From assembly GCA_018266555.1 (NCBI GenBank), contig JAFEAF010000001.1:186001-250000 (forward strand): 64,000 nt of DNA. The letters are read 5' to 3'. The notes beneath the pieces are model-generated. The model searched no databases and was not told where the DNA came from. It saw only the letters and a list, made by a program, of their open reading frames with translations. The position numbers were made by a program, and so were the translations under genes. Source of the DNA: Bacteroidota bacterium. GTDB lineage: Bacteria > Bacteroidota > Bacteroidia > Chitinophagales > Chitinophagaceae. Positions 56,401-64,000 of the stretch are shown here, one piece after another. Positions within the stretch are counted from its first letter, which is position 1. Each line of letters opens with the position of its first letter.

Positions 56401-56912
56401 TAATTGGAAATGCAAATCCGAAATTTTATGGAGGGTTTACCAATAGTTTCTCTTACAAAAATTTTAGTCTTGTTGCATTGCTCACTTTTTCTTATGGTAA
56501 TGAGTTAATGTACCAGAACGATGTGAGTAATCACTATATTGATAATCTTGCAAACAGGGGAGTGTCCATTCTAGATCATTATAGTGCTACCAATACAAAC
56601 TCGAATTGGCCAAGGCTTATTTATAGTGTGACCAATCCTTTTGTAACCAACAGAAATATTTACGATGCTTCTTATATTAAGTTAAAGACGATTACCCTGT
56701 CCTATGAATTACCCAGAGCGATTGCAACCAAATTAAAATTCCGCAATGCATCTGTGTATTTCACCGGCACCAACTTGTTTACCATTACCAGCTATCCCGG
56801 GCTTGATCCGGAAGTGAGCGATGATCCGAATAGTGTAATTGGCGGGGGAAGAGATGTAAGTTCTTATCCTACTACAAGAGGATTTATTGCAGGACTTCGG
56901 TTAGGTTTTTAA
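53409..56912 (+). CDS. SusC-like TonB-dependent receptor with STN domain
   Basis: 1167 residues from ATG 53409. Signal peptide (to about 40), STN/secretin domain (about 45-112: KAISLQKAFTVIKNQTGAVFF) that talks to FecR, a carboxypeptidase-like domain (about 130-215: NVTGRVVNENDDPVVGVTV), plug with ETVVIGYGTAKRKDLTGSV and ALSGKAAGVQVVQADGSPGG, and a beta barrel ending in GLRLGF. The STN domain marks it as the signal-transducing type, unlike the first SusC of this window. A TTG start at 53352 would add 19 residues made partly of a palindromic repeat and is rejected. Confidence 0.95.
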   Translation: MQLISFSKQFLNRQILLTMRLTIILLTAAFLQASASGYSQTVTFSGKAISLQKAFTVIKNQTGAVFFYDAALIREAKPITVDLKDVPLVTALNEIFKDQPLTWIMENKTITIIKRPVQNDELTPTETIEFIPPLLNVTGRVVNENDDPVVGVTVTVKGTKNATATNNNGEFSLSGVDENATLVFTGVNVETYEIKVNGRTNLPTITLKTKVTLSETVVIGYGTAKRKDLTGSVASVSTAEIKDAPFTSIDQALSGKAAGVQVVQADGSPGGVARIRIRGGSSLLGKNDPLYIIDGVPVTIQDKYIQNAAEIVNPVETYYGEDFNNSVSGAFSRGLNSLAGLNINDIESIDILKDASATAIYGSKAANGVVIITTKKGKLNQKPTLDLNYYSGFTTALKEKVLNADQYKMIMIDGAKLLNQERARVGRAPNATATKIVNDPNFFGKANTDWLGLVLRQAFIQNADISVRGGGSGSRYYTSLSYTKQNGVLIGTDFQRLSGKINLDNEITSRLRVISNLDYGFSTNNITNGIYTQALYAPPTESPYNPDGSFSKLGAISSAYQGFQNPLAVASGINRAKNISLLGSLALEYDILKDLKFRTVASMNFNNYRQLNYVPSYVDIGGFYGRQSSGGGTGSQSTSNSTDAFFENTLTWNKEFNKDNRLNVVGGTSWEKYKSSFFSATGRGYPDDDFLNNLNSAAIPLSVKGSDPENQNSLLSFYLRANYAYKDKYLLTFTGRSDASSKFAPNNQVGYFPSGAVAWMISEEKFMKKISWIDELKLRVSAGTTGTENIGDNLWRTLYTPVTYAGANALIPSQLGNEKLKWESTLQKDLGLDFSLFKSRLRGTFGYYEKITDGLLLNITTAPSSAYGSIILNIAKIRNRGLEMDLRGDIIRNKNFQWNAALNISRNVSKVLDINGGPFSNPNDRDALNLGTSVVKEGEPLGLLYGATIKGVITTQKQLDDYKAAFPFYVYIAPYLNIGDLEYELDNTNGFAYYHQDVIGNANPKFYGGFTNSFSYKNFSLVALLTFSYGNELMYQNDVSNHYIDNLANRGVSILDHYSATNTNSNWPRLIYSVTNPFVTNRNIYDASYIKLKTITLSYELPRAIATKLKFRNASVYFTGTNLFTITSYPGLDPEVSDDPNSVIGGGRDVSSYPTTRGFIAGLRLGF

Positions 56913-56944
56913 AAAAAAGGTTTAAATTTTTAAATTAAAAAGAA

Positions 56945-58336
56945 ATGAAAAAATTAAGCATATATATAGTAGCAGCAATTTTTGCAGCTGCATTTTACTC
57001 CTGTAAAAAAGACCTGAATGCTTTACCCGGACAGGCAAAAGTGGACGGCAACGTTATTGTAGATCAGAAAAGCGCTGAAGTAGCGTTGAATGGTGCATAT
57101 TATCGTTTTGTTGAAGGCGGAGATGATAGAGGTACGCCAAGTGTAATGTGGGCTTATGATCATGAAATTATGCCGACCTGGGCTGCGGGCTACTTAGAAT
57201 ATCCCTATGGAGGCGGAGCATTGTCCGATAATTCACTTACTTCTCAGAGTTATGAAGCAGAGTATATCTGGGATGCAGGTTATATTTTAGTAAACGCAGC
57301 TAACGGAGTCCTGAAAGGAGTGGAAGCAGTGCCTGCTTCAAAGATTGACGCTACACGAAAAACCCAAATTATTGCGGAAGCTAAATTTCTGAGAGCTTAT
57401 GGAAATTATAGGCTGTTGAGTTTTTATGGTCAGTATTATGATATAAACAGTAAGTATGGGATTATACTTCGCAAAGATTTTGTCACTTCTGAAAACATTA
57501 TGCTTTCAAGAAGCACCGTGAAAGATTGCTATGATTTTATTTTAGCAGATGTAGATGATGCCATAGCGAATGCCCCGGATGTTAATAAAGCCTGGTATGC
57601 CAGCAAATGGGCAGCAAAAGCGTTGAAGGCACGCATCCTGATAAATCGGGGGGCACCCGGCGATTATGCCCAGGTTGTGACGTTAACACAAGACGTTATT
57701 CAAAACGGGCCCTATGTTCTTGAGGGAAATTTAAAAGATATATTTTCTACCAAAGGGTTAAGCAGTAAGGAGGTCATACTCGGAATTCAACCCTTACCTA
57801 AACAGGTTAATAAAAGCGATAATTATTTTTATTATGGACCAGCTTATATACCTACTATTGCATTGACTGATCTTCTGCAGAATGATCCGAGAAATACCTG
57901 GGTGTTGGGTGATGTTTCAGGTGATCTTGGTATTACAAAATATGAAGGCCCGCAAATTGAAGTCTCTTATGCTTTTCGTCTTACGGAAATGTATTTATTG
58001 GAAGCGGAAGCTCTCGTTCGTTCCGGGGGAAGTATGGCAGATGCCAAAACGCTTTTAAAAACAGTGATGCAACATGCCGGTGTTTCAGATTTTTCTGCAG
58101 TTGATAATGCTGCAACCTCAGACGTACTGCTGCTTGAAATATACAAAGAAACTGTACGGAATATGCTTTGTGAGGATGGGCAGGATTGGTTTGCATTATT
58201 GCGTTTACCGTTTGCTACAGTATCATCAATACGACCTACCATCACCAGCAAGAATCAATATATTTTTCCAATTCCTCACAAGGAGTTCATAAAAAATTCT
58301 GCTGTGGGTGAACAGAACCCCGGATATGATCAATAA
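56945..58336 (+). CDS. SusD/RagB lipoprotein of the second Sus locus
   Basis: 463 residues; lipobox AAFYSC (Cys20). It has the typical SusD features: early ALPGQAKVDGNVIVDQKSAE with VDQKSAEVALNGAYYR, then AKFLRAYGNYRLLSFYG, the conserved AEAKFLRA helix, LLEAEALVRSGG, and the terminal REL/FPIPHKEFIKN. It is the classic RagB type, shorter than the SusD-like_2 protein at 29086. It follows SusC by 32 bp. With SusC it forms the surface import complex; the ligand is unknown. Confidence 0.93.
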   Translation: MKKLSIYIVAAIFAAAFYSCKKDLNALPGQAKVDGNVIVDQKSAEVALNGAYYRFVEGGDDRGTPSVMWAYDHEIMPTWAAGYLEYPYGGGALSDNSLTSQSYEAEYIWDAGYILVNAANGVLKGVEAVPASKIDATRKTQIIAEAKFLRAYGNYRLLSFYGQYYDINSKYGIILRKDFVTSENIMLSRSTVKDCYDFILADVDDAIANAPDVNKAWYASKWAAKALKARILINRGAPGDYAQVVTLTQDVIQNGPYVLEGNLKDIFSTKGLSSKEVILGIQPLPKQVNKSDNYFYYGPAYIPTIALTDLLQNDPRNTWVLGDVSGDLGITKYEGPQIEVSYAFRLTEMYLLEAEALVRSGGSMADAKTLLKTVMQHAGVSDFSAVDNAATSDVLLLEIYKETVRNMLCEDGQDWFALLRLPFATVSSIRPTITSKNQYIFPIPHKEFIKNSAVGEQNPGYDQ

Positions 58337-58377
58337 AAGCACAATCAGAGTTTAAGATTCAAAAAAATAAAACAATT

Positions 58378-59499
58378 ATGAAAAGGATTCTAATAATAAT
58401 CATAGTGGCATTGTCCCTGAAAGCAACTGCTCAGAAACCAAATGTCTTTGTTAATGCCAATATTAAAGGAATAAAGTTTGGTGATTGGGTGTATTACAGA
58501 ACGCTTGGTGGTGAAATGAAAGATTCAGTAAAGACAGTTCAGAATGGATTTCGTTTTAAGCTGAATATCCCGGCAGGCGAAGGAAATATTTATTTACTGC
58601 AAATCGGAAAAGGATATCAAGATAATAATACATCGTTGGTTTACTTAGATAAAGGAACTGTAAATATAAAAGGTAAAGGCCCGGGTTTTAAAGACGCAAA
58701 GCTCTCCGGCACTTCATCAGTCAAGGATTGGAATACTTACAATGATTTTACACAAAAAGATCCAAGAGTAAATGATGCCGACTCTTTTTACAAAAAAGCA
58801 AATGAGTTGTATTCAAAACATGATAGTCTTGGGTTGAAAGCGTTAGAGCCGAAATTAAATTATCTGGATTCTGTAAAAACAGAACTGTCGAAGCAGTGGG
58901 TAAACGAGCATCTCAATTCTCCCATCAGCGCTTTTGTTTTATCCTTTGTGCTTAAGTATAAATTAAAGATGGAGGAAACGGAAGCCATCATGAACAAAAT
59001 TTCTGCCTCGGCAAAAAATAATATCCCGGCCAAAAAGGTGCTCCACAGTATTGAAGTGGATAAATTAACCGGAATGGGAAGGACTGCTATGGACTTTACG
59101 CAAACCGATACACTTGGAAAACCGGTTTCACTTAAAGATTTTCGTGGTAAATATGTATTGGTTGATTTCTGGGCAAGCTGGTGTGTGCCTTGCCGTGGAG
59201 AAAATCCCAATGTAGTAAAGGCATTTGCTTCTTATAAAAGTAAAAATTTTACAGTATTAGGAGTGTCGCTGGACAATCCGGGAAAAAAAGATGCATGGTT
59301 GAAAGCGATTCATGATGATGGACTGACATGGACACATGTCAGCGATCTGAAAGGATGGAGCAATGCCGTAGCAAAACAATACGATATAAATTCTATACCC
59401 TCTAACCTGTTAATAGATCCGGAAGGAAAAATTGTGGCAAAGGATCTTCACGGTGAAGAACTCGAAAAGAAATTATCGGAATTGTTAGGCAGCAATTAA
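58378..59499 (+). CDS. TlpA/ResA-like thioredoxin with N-terminal DUF4369 (first of three)
   Basis: 373 residues. A signal peptide (about 1-18) directs it to the periplasm. The front half (residues 20-230) is of the DUF4369 type, beta-rich with a helical spacer, unknown function; the rear is a thioredoxin fold with the redox motif WASWCVPCRGENP, Cys269 and Cys272, and the FNPSV-type cis-proline IPSNLLIDPEGKI. It likely reduces or isomerises disulfides in envelope proteins. Two more genes of the same design follow, in the same direction. Confidence 0.88.
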   Translation: MKRILIIIIVALSLKATAQKPNVFVNANIKGIKFGDWVYYRTLGGEMKDSVKTVQNGFRFKLNIPAGEGNIYLLQIGKGYQDNNTSLVYLDKGTVNIKGKGPGFKDAKLSGTSSVKDWNTYNDFTQKDPRVNDADSFYKKANELYSKHDSLGLKALEPKLNYLDSVKTELSKQWVNEHLNSPISAFVLSFVLKYKLKMEETEAIMNKISASAKNNIPAKKVLHSIEVDKLTGMGRTAMDFTQTDTLGKPVSLKDFRGKYVLVDFWASWCVPCRGENPNVVKAFASYKSKNFTVLGVSLDNPGKKDAWLKAIHDDGLTWTHVSDLKGWSNAVAKQYDINSIPSNLLIDPEGKIVAKDLHGEELEKKLSELLGSN

Positions 59500-59591
59500 T
59501 TTTTTGAAGATTTTTTTCGTCCGTTTCGAAACTTATGAATATTCAGCAACTAGAAGAATAAAATTGCTTCTTAATTAATAAAAACATTTAT

Positions 59592-60770
59592 ATGAATAAA
59601 ATATTCATGATCTCAGCTTTTCTTATTTTATTTCATTCATTTGGCCAGCCCCCCAATGACTCAAAAATTGAACAACAATATCCTGCAACATTTCATTTAA
59701 GAGGAAAAGTTGCCGGCAGAAATGACGGGATTATTTTTTTGAATTATACTAATCTGCAAAGCAAACGAATTAATGATAGCTGCAAATTAGTAAATGGCTC
59801 TTTTTCTTTTAAGGGTGATATCAATCAGCCAACTATGGCATACATGCAATTAAAAGAAGAAAAAAGAAACGAATTAAATTCTGTAAGTTTTTTTCTTGAG
59901 CCTTCGGTCATGTCGGTAAAGCTTCAATTCAATGCATTTAGAAATGCAAGATTCTCCGGATCAAAAACACAAAACGAATATGCTAAGCTGAACGATTCAA
60001 AAAATGTGATTGAGAAGAAATATCAAAAGCAACTGGATTCATTGCGTACTGAAAAAGATCATGATAAGAATGCAGAAATAAGAGAGCGACTGGCTCCTTA
60101 TTTTTCAGAAATGGATCAGGAAGATTATGAGTTCTTTGGTAAACATCCTCAATCTTATGTTACCATGTTTGTGATGCGTTTTCATGTAGTTGACCTGCCG
60201 CTTGATTCATTGGAGATGTTTTATGACCGGTTAGGAGCAAGGCTACACCAAACGAATGATGGAAAAAATCTTGCAGAAGAAATTCAAAAACTCCGGGGCG
60301 GCTCGCCAGGAAGCATGGCAAAAAATTTTTCTGTAAAAGATATTAATGGTAGTATGCTCAACTTATCAGATTTTAAAGGGAAATATGTTTTACTGGACTT
60401 TTGGGCTAGCTGGTGCGTACCCTGTCGCAAGGGAAACCCGCATTTAAAGGAAATGTATGCTAAATACAAAAACATGGGAAAAGGAATTGAATTTATAGGC
60501 GTATCCGATGATGATAGCAAACCCGACGCATGGTACAAAGCAGTCGAAAAAGATGGGCTTCCGTGGCGACATGTATTACGTGGATTAGATATGCAAAAAA
60601 TATTAAAAGGTGAACACAATGAATCCGACATCAGCGAAAAATTTGGTATTCATAGTTTACCAACTAAAATACTCATTGATCCTGATGGAAAAATTATTGG
60701 TCGTTATGGCGATGCCGGTGATGAAGGTGAGGCAATGAATAAAAAATTTGCTGAAATATTCGGCGAGTGA
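59592..60770 (+). CDS. TlpA/ResA-like thioredoxin with N-terminal DUF4369 (second of three)
   Basis: 392 residues. Signal peptide (about 1-19), then a DUF4369 region (TFHLRGKVAGRNDGIIFLNY), a helical spacer, and a thioredoxin domain with WASWCVPCRKGNP, Cys275 and Cys278. The thioredoxin halves of the three neighbours share much sequence (KYVLLDFWASWCVPC here and KYVLVDFWASWCVPC in the first), but the front halves are diverged, so the duplications are old. Redox partner and substrate are unknown. Confidence 0.87.
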   Translation: MNKIFMISAFLILFHSFGQPPNDSKIEQQYPATFHLRGKVAGRNDGIIFLNYTNLQSKRINDSCKLVNGSFSFKGDINQPTMAYMQLKEEKRNELNSVSFFLEPSVMSVKLQFNAFRNARFSGSKTQNEYAKLNDSKNVIEKKYQKQLDSLRTEKDHDKNAEIRERLAPYFSEMDQEDYEFFGKHPQSYVTMFVMRFHVVDLPLDSLEMFYDRLGARLHQTNDGKNLAEEIQKLRGGSPGSMAKNFSVKDINGSMLNLSDFKGKYVLLDFWASWCVPCRKGNPHLKEMYAKYKNMGKGIEFIGVSDDDSKPDAWYKAVEKDGLPWRHVLRGLDMQKILKGEHNESDISEKFGIHSLPTKILIDPDGKIIGRYGDAGDEGEAMNKKFAEIFGE

Positions 60771-60880
60771 TAATGAGACTTTCTATCATATTGGAAAATG
60801 CTGAGTTCTTCATTGCTTTATTCAACAGCATAAAAATATGATTAATGTTTGTATTTATTAATAAATAATGTTTACTTCAA

Positions 60881-62080
60881 ATGAAAAAAACAACGAATCT
60901 CTTTATTTATTCAGCCTTAACATTATCAGCTTTTATGTTTGGGTGTGGCCAAAAAAATGATAACAAAAGTTACTCTATCAAGGGAACAATAACCGGAATA
61001 GATTCGGGCCTTGTAAAGCTGGTAAGAAACAATATGGATGATAGAACTTCCACAACGATGGACAGTGCCAGGTTCAGCAATGGAAAGTTTTCTTTACAAG
61101 GAACTGTATCAGGCCCTGAAGTGATGACAGTAGTAATTAAACCGGGGAACTGGTCTTTCCAGGTATTTGTAGAAAATACTTTATTAAACATAACAGCCGA
61201 TACTACAGGTTCGGATCATTTTGACTATACAATGTATGGTGGTGGTAAAAGTGCCCGGATAAATAAATTCACAGAAACCGGTTCAAACAATTTTACAAAC
61301 TGGATGGAATATCAAAATGACCCCGAACAAAAAAAGTATGATGCTGTATTTGCAGATTTGGCTAAAAAAATTGAAACTACCAAGGATATTGATGAACAAT
61401 ATCGTTACAGGGATCAGGTGGATTCTGTTAGAAAATTACTAAACGAATGGCAGGAGAGTAAAATACAGGATTACATAAGTAAAAACCCATCTTCCGTAGC
61501 TGGAGCTTACATGCTTAATAATTTGTATTTGTGGTTTTCAGATTTACCATTCGACGATATGCAAAACATGGTAGCAAAATTTAAGGGAGAAGCAAAGCAG
61601 TCTAAATATTATACAAGTCTCAAAGACATTTTGGAAAAACGTAAAGCAGTTATGCCCGGAAGTATAGCTCCCGATTTTACTTTGCTTAAAAGGGACAGTT
61701 CAAAATTTACACTTTCATCATCAAGGGGAAAATATATGATGATTGATTTTTGGGCAAGCTGGTGTCATCCCTGCCGTAAAGCGATACCGCACTGGAAGGA
61801 GGTATATCAAAAATATAATGATAAGGGATTTGAAATTGTAAGTGTATCTGATGATAGCCGATGGAAGGACTGGTTTAAAGCCATGGATGAAGAAAAAATG
61901 CCCTGGACACAAGTTTGCGATGAGTTCCCGGTAAAGAATATGCCAGCAAAAGTAGGATCATTGTATATGACAACCTACATACCTTTTTATGTGTTGCTTG
62001 ATAAAGAGGGAAAGATTTTGGTGTATTCAGCCGATGAAAATAAAATTGGCGAGAAATTAAAAGAAGTTTTCGGAGGTTAA
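60881..62080 (+). CDS. TlpA/ResA-like thioredoxin lipoprotein with DUF4369 (third of three)
   Basis: 399 residues. Here the signal peptide ends in a lipobox (AFMFGC, Cys22), so this copy is lipid-anchored, whereas the first two are soluble. The DUF4369 part (YSIKGTITGIDSGLVKLVRN) leads to a thioredoxin fold whose redox motif is WASWCHPCRKAIP, Cys295 and Cys298; CHPC instead of CVPC makes it probably more oxidising (in general CxxC acidity, as in DsbA CPHC, depends on this dipeptide). Possible division of labour with its neighbours. Confidence 0.87.
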   Translation: MKKTTNLFIYSALTLSAFMFGCGQKNDNKSYSIKGTITGIDSGLVKLVRNNMDDRTSTTMDSARFSNGKFSLQGTVSGPEVMTVVIKPGNWSFQVFVENTLLNITADTTGSDHFDYTMYGGGKSARINKFTETGSNNFTNWMEYQNDPEQKKYDAVFADLAKKIETTKDIDEQYRYRDQVDSVRKLLNEWQESKIQDYISKNPSSVAGAYMLNNLYLWFSDLPFDDMQNMVAKFKGEAKQSKYYTSLKDILEKRKAVMPGSIAPDFTLLKRDSSKFTLSSSRGKYMMIDFWASWCHPCRKAIPHWKEVYQKYNDKGFEIVSVSDDSRWKDWFKAMDEEKMPWTQVCDEFPVKNMPAKVGSLYMTTYIPFYVLLDKEGKILVYSADENKIGEKLKEVFGG

Positions 62081-62103
62081 TTTTTTGCTTAAAAAATTAA
62101 TAA

Positions 62104-62487
62104 ATGCAAAATTTCTTTTACATACGGGAAAATGGAAAATATATTAGAATTGATTTTCGGAAGATAATATATATAGAAGGCTGCCGAAACTATTTAAAAA
62201 TAGTAATGGAACAGGGTTCACACCTTGTGCTGATTACCATGAAACGACTGGAACAATTATTACCTACAAGCTCATTTATTCGTATTCATAAATCTTATAT
62301 TGTTTCACTTGAAAAAATAACAGCATTTGATTCAAACTCTGTTTATGTAAATGAAAAACAGTTACCAACAGGAAAAGCCTACAAAGGCATAATTGAACAT
62401 TCCGTAGTTGTTGTGCAATCAGCAATGACGGAGCAAGCTGTAACTATTCCATTCAATATTTCCTCAAGGATTGCAGTTGTGAATTGA
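62104..62487 (+). CDS. Stand-alone LytTR DNA-binding protein
   Basis: 127 residues. It is a single LytTR domain: FRKIIYIEGCRNYLKIVMEQ, then LVLITMKRLEQLLP and SFIRIHKSYIVSLEKITAFD are the family pattern (core IYIEG, YLKI, FIRIHKSYIV). LytTR proteins bind DNA through a beta-type fold and usually follow a receiver domain; no receiver, sensor or kinase gene is near. It lies 24 bp after the third thioredoxin gene, so it probably belongs to that transcript. The target is unknown. Confidence 0.85.
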   Translation: MQNFFYIRENGKYIRIDFRKIIYIEGCRNYLKIVMEQGSHLVLITMKRLEQLLPTSSFIRIHKSYIVSLEKITAFDSNSVYVNEKQLPTGKAYKGIIEHSVVVVQSAMTEQAVTIPFNISSRIAVVN

Positions 62488-62536
62488 ACCTTAGAGATGT
62501 TTTAGCCACGTATCAGCGACTTAACAGTTCTTGTTT

Positions 62537-62544
62537 TATCTTTG
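62537..62544 (+). promoter_or_regulatory. Putative -7 element of purQ
   Basis: TATCTTTG at 62537-62544 matches TAnnTTTG fully; a transcript would begin near 62549 with the ATG at 62567. It shows that the TTG at 62531 cannot be the real start. No clear TTTG is seen at -33. Confidence 0.5.
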
Positions 62545-62566
62545 CACAATCAACAAAAGGATAGTT

Positions 62567-63241
62567 ATGAAATTCGGTGTTGTCGTTTTCCCCGGTTCTA
62601 ATTGTGACAGGGATATGCAGGATGCATTGGCGTATGACCTGGAGCAGGAAGTGATCATGCTCTGGCATAAGGACAAAGACCTGGGCCGGTTTTCTACTGA
62701 AGATTGCATTGTATTGCCGGGAGGGTTTTCTTATGGTGATTACCTGCGTTGTGGCGCTATTGCCCGCTTCAGCCCTATGATGCAAAGCGTTATTGAATTT
62801 GCCCATGCCGGCGGAAAAGTTTTTGGAGTGTGTAATGGTTTCCAGATTCTTTGTGAATCTCATTTGCTCCCCGGGGCATTATTACGAAACGGGAATCAAC
62901 AATTTGTCAGTAAAAATATTTTCATCACTAATGAACCCGGCAGTATTTATAAAATACCGATTGCACATGGCGAAGGAAGATATTATGCTGATGAAAAAGT
63001 GTTGGATCAGTTAGAATCAGATAACCAGGTACTATTCAGGTATTGTAATGAGAACGGAAATATAACGGAAGAATCAAACCCGAACGGTTCATTAAGAAAT
63101 ATTGCCGGCATTTGTAATGCGAAACGAAATGTATTTGGCATGATGCCACATCCTGAACGGGCTTGCTCAGAAGCTTTGGGCAATACAGATGGCCGCCAGA
63201 TTATTAAAAATCTATTGATGGAAGCGCAACTTGTTTATTAA
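62567..63241 (+). CDS. purQ: Phosphoribosylformylglycinamidine synthase, glutaminase subunit
   Basis: Supplies ammonia from glutamine for the fourth step of purine synthesis, with PurL and PurS. The 224 residues form a class I glutamine amidotransferase: [34 protein letters not shown], the nucleophile [11 protein letters not shown] with Cys89, and the His/Glu of MMPHPERA near 200. Small stand-alone PurQ is paired with separate PurL and PurS in Bacteria other than the fused E. coli-type; neither gene is nearby. An in-frame TTG at 62531 would add 12 residues and lies upstream of the promoter. Confidence 0.95.
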   Translation: MKFGVVVFPGSNCDRDMQDALAYDLEQEVIMLWHKDKDLGRFSTEDCIVLPGGFSYGDYLRCGAIARFSPMMQSVIEFAHAGGKVFGVCNGFQILCESHLLPGALLRNGNQQFVSKNIFITNEPGSIYKIPIAHGEGRYYADEKVLDQLESDNQVLFRYCNENGNITEESNPNGSLRNIAGICNAKRNVFGMMPHPERACSEALGNTDGRQIIKNLLMEAQLVY

Positions 63242-63364
63242 AAACGACCTCTTATCAATGATTTGCAGGGTTATGTCCTTTTTCTTCTGAATAAAAATGA
63301 TTTGTCGGTAGTTTTAACAGCTTTTATTCTTATAATTTCGGATTTTTGCAAAAACATATTTCTA

Positions 63365-63829
63365 ATGAGAAATGTGAAAAAAATACTCGGAATTATCTCC
63401 TCCTTTGTGATGGTTGCGCAAGGGCAATCCCAGGGTTTGAATCCGGTAAACTGGAATTTTACATCAAAAAAAACGGGGGATAAAACTTATGAAATTCGCC
63501 TGACTGCAACGATTCAGTCCGGTTGGCATTTATATTCACAGTCTCAGCCCGAAGATGCCATTGCGATACCTACAGGTATCACATTTAATTCAAACCCACT
63601 TTTAACTTTGGAGAATAAAGTGAAAGAAGTGGGTAAAATGGAAAAGTTTCATGATGAAAAATTAGAGTTATCCGCTAATCAGTATTCCAATAAAGTGGAA
63701 TTTGTGCAGGTGGTGAAATTAAAAGCCAACGCAAAAACCAATATCAGCGGCAGTGTGGAATATCAAACCTGTGATGATAAGAAATGCCTACCGCCAAAGA
63801 CAGTTAATTTCAGCATTGCACTTAAATAA
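63365..63829 (+). CDS. DsbD-alpha-like periplasmic protein
   Basis: 154 residues from ATG 63365 (an upstream frame from 63263 is not supported). A signal peptide (ILGIISSFVMVAQGQS) leads to a domain of the DsbD N-terminal (alpha) type: NPVNWNFTSKKTGDKTYEIR, GWHLYSQSQPEDAIAIPT, and the terminal YQTCDDKKCLPPKTVNFSI, whose Cys pair (TCDDKKC) would shuttle electrons. It has no membrane domain; the transmembrane part of DsbD could be encoded by the next gene. It may act together with the three thioredoxin-like proteins upstream. Confidence 0.8.
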   Translation: MRNVKKILGIISSFVMVAQGQSQGLNPVNWNFTSKKTGDKTYEIRLTATIQSGWHLYSQSQPEDAIAIPTGITFNSNPLLTLENKVKEVGKMEKFHDEKLELSANQYSNKVEFVQVVKLKANAKTNISGSVEYQTCDDKKCLPPKTVNFSIALK

Positions 63830-63854
63830 AAATGGATTAGTTTATTTATGATAC

Positions 63855-63888
63855 AACGGGTTCCTAAAAAAGGGCTCGTTATTTTTTT
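63855..63888 (+). terminator. Likely intrinsic terminator
   Basis: AACGGGTTC (63855-63863) pairs with GGGCTCGTT (63872-63880) with three G-U pairs, an A-rich loop, and a T7 run at 63882-63888. It lies between the DsbD-alpha-like gene and the last partial gene. Confidence 0.6.
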
Positions 63889-63900
63889 AATTAGTGAACG

Positions 63901-64000
63901 ATGTATCTCAAAACCAGGTGCACAATAATACTTTTACTGGCAATTTGTTTTTCGATAAAAAGCTTTGCACAGGATGTAATTTCCCCATATCAATGGGAAG
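63901..64000 (+). CDS. Secreted protein, N-terminal fragment
   Basis: The ATG at 63901 opens a frame that runs past the right edge. It begins MYLKTRCTIILLLAICFSIK, then SFAQDVISPYQWE: a signal peptide with a cleavage site near SFAQ, followed by a segment reminiscent of the NPVNWNF start in the preceding DsbD-alpha-like protein. A DsbD-type thiol:disulfide interchange protein is possible, given the neighbour, but 33 residues cannot prove it. A terminator precedes it, so it may have its own promoter. Confidence 0.5.
   Translation, partial: MYLKTRCTIILLLAICFSIKSFAQDVISPYQWE

Noticed and set aside
62531-62566. TTG start of PurQ
   Set aside because: It lies upstream of the likely transcript start and adds residues the family lacks.
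63263-63364. Upstream start for the DsbD-alpha-like protein
   Set aside because: The 34 extra residues are hydrophobic without a proper signal peptide. The ATG at 63365 gives one.

Overview
The window is chromosomal DNA from a Bacteroidota bacterium, most likely a member of the Chitinophagaceae or a close relative. Four things point there: two SusC/SusD outer-membrane import loci, TAnnTTTG-type -7 promoter elements (TACCTTTG, TATTTTTG, TATCTTTG) instead of E. coli-type -10 boxes, almost no Shine-Dalgarno sequences with several TTG or GTG starts, and families typical of the phylum (DUF6427, DUF3052, TlpA-DUF4369, SusD-like, FecR with ECF sigma). The family placement is inference from gene content. 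No rRNA, tRNA or CRISPR array was seen.

Layout. 1-1377: the 5-prime end of dnaX and a GNAT-like gene, both on the minus strand. 1584-3780: atpD and atpC of the ATP synthase, split by a four-helix-bundle gene bracketed by inverted arrays of a degenerate 7-bp repeat. 3843-8412: a DUF4197 lipoprotein, YqgE, an orphan sensor kinase, queA and a DUF3052 gene. 8601-25669: a complete division and cell-wall (dcw) cluster in the order mraZ, rsmH, ftsL, ftsI, murE, mraY, murD, ftsW, murG, murC, ftsQ, ftsA, ftsZ, closed by a strong terminator; murF and ddl are absent. 25670-28183: an M20 peptidase gene between three copies of an undescribed hairpin-rich repeat. 28184-33977: a SusC/SusD/surface lipoprotein locus without a local regulator. 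34319-43043: an ABC-2 exporter, a membrane-bound class III cyclase, a FadN-type beta-oxidation enzyme, YceI plus an OB-fold partner, and metG. 43094-43518: hicB with a hicA gene broken by two stops. 43563-51278: two tandem LD-carboxypeptidases, a serine hydrolase, a KUP potassium transporter and two uncharacterised envelope genes. 51403-62487: ECF sigma factor, FecR anti-sigma factor, SusC with an STN signalling domain, SusD, three consecutive TlpA-like thioredoxins and a stand-alone LytTR protein. 62567-64000: purQ, a DsbD-alpha-like secreted protein and the start of another secreted protein.

How it fits together. The dcw genes make lipid II (MurC, D, E, MraY, MurG) and build the divisome (FtsL, I, W, Q, A, Z). 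In the sigma/FecR/SusC island, substrate binding at SusC is expected to pass through its STN domain to FecR and release the sigma factor, switching on import genes; the three thioredoxin-like proteins probably act on the same periplasmic process.

The most unusual signals are not the genes but small repeats: the 7-mer arrays around the four-helix-bundle gene inside the atp operon, several palindromic repeats apparently inserted in frame into metG and near murD, murG and murC, and the hairpin repeats around the peptidase gene. Together they suggest a genome actively colonised by short non-autonomous repeats.
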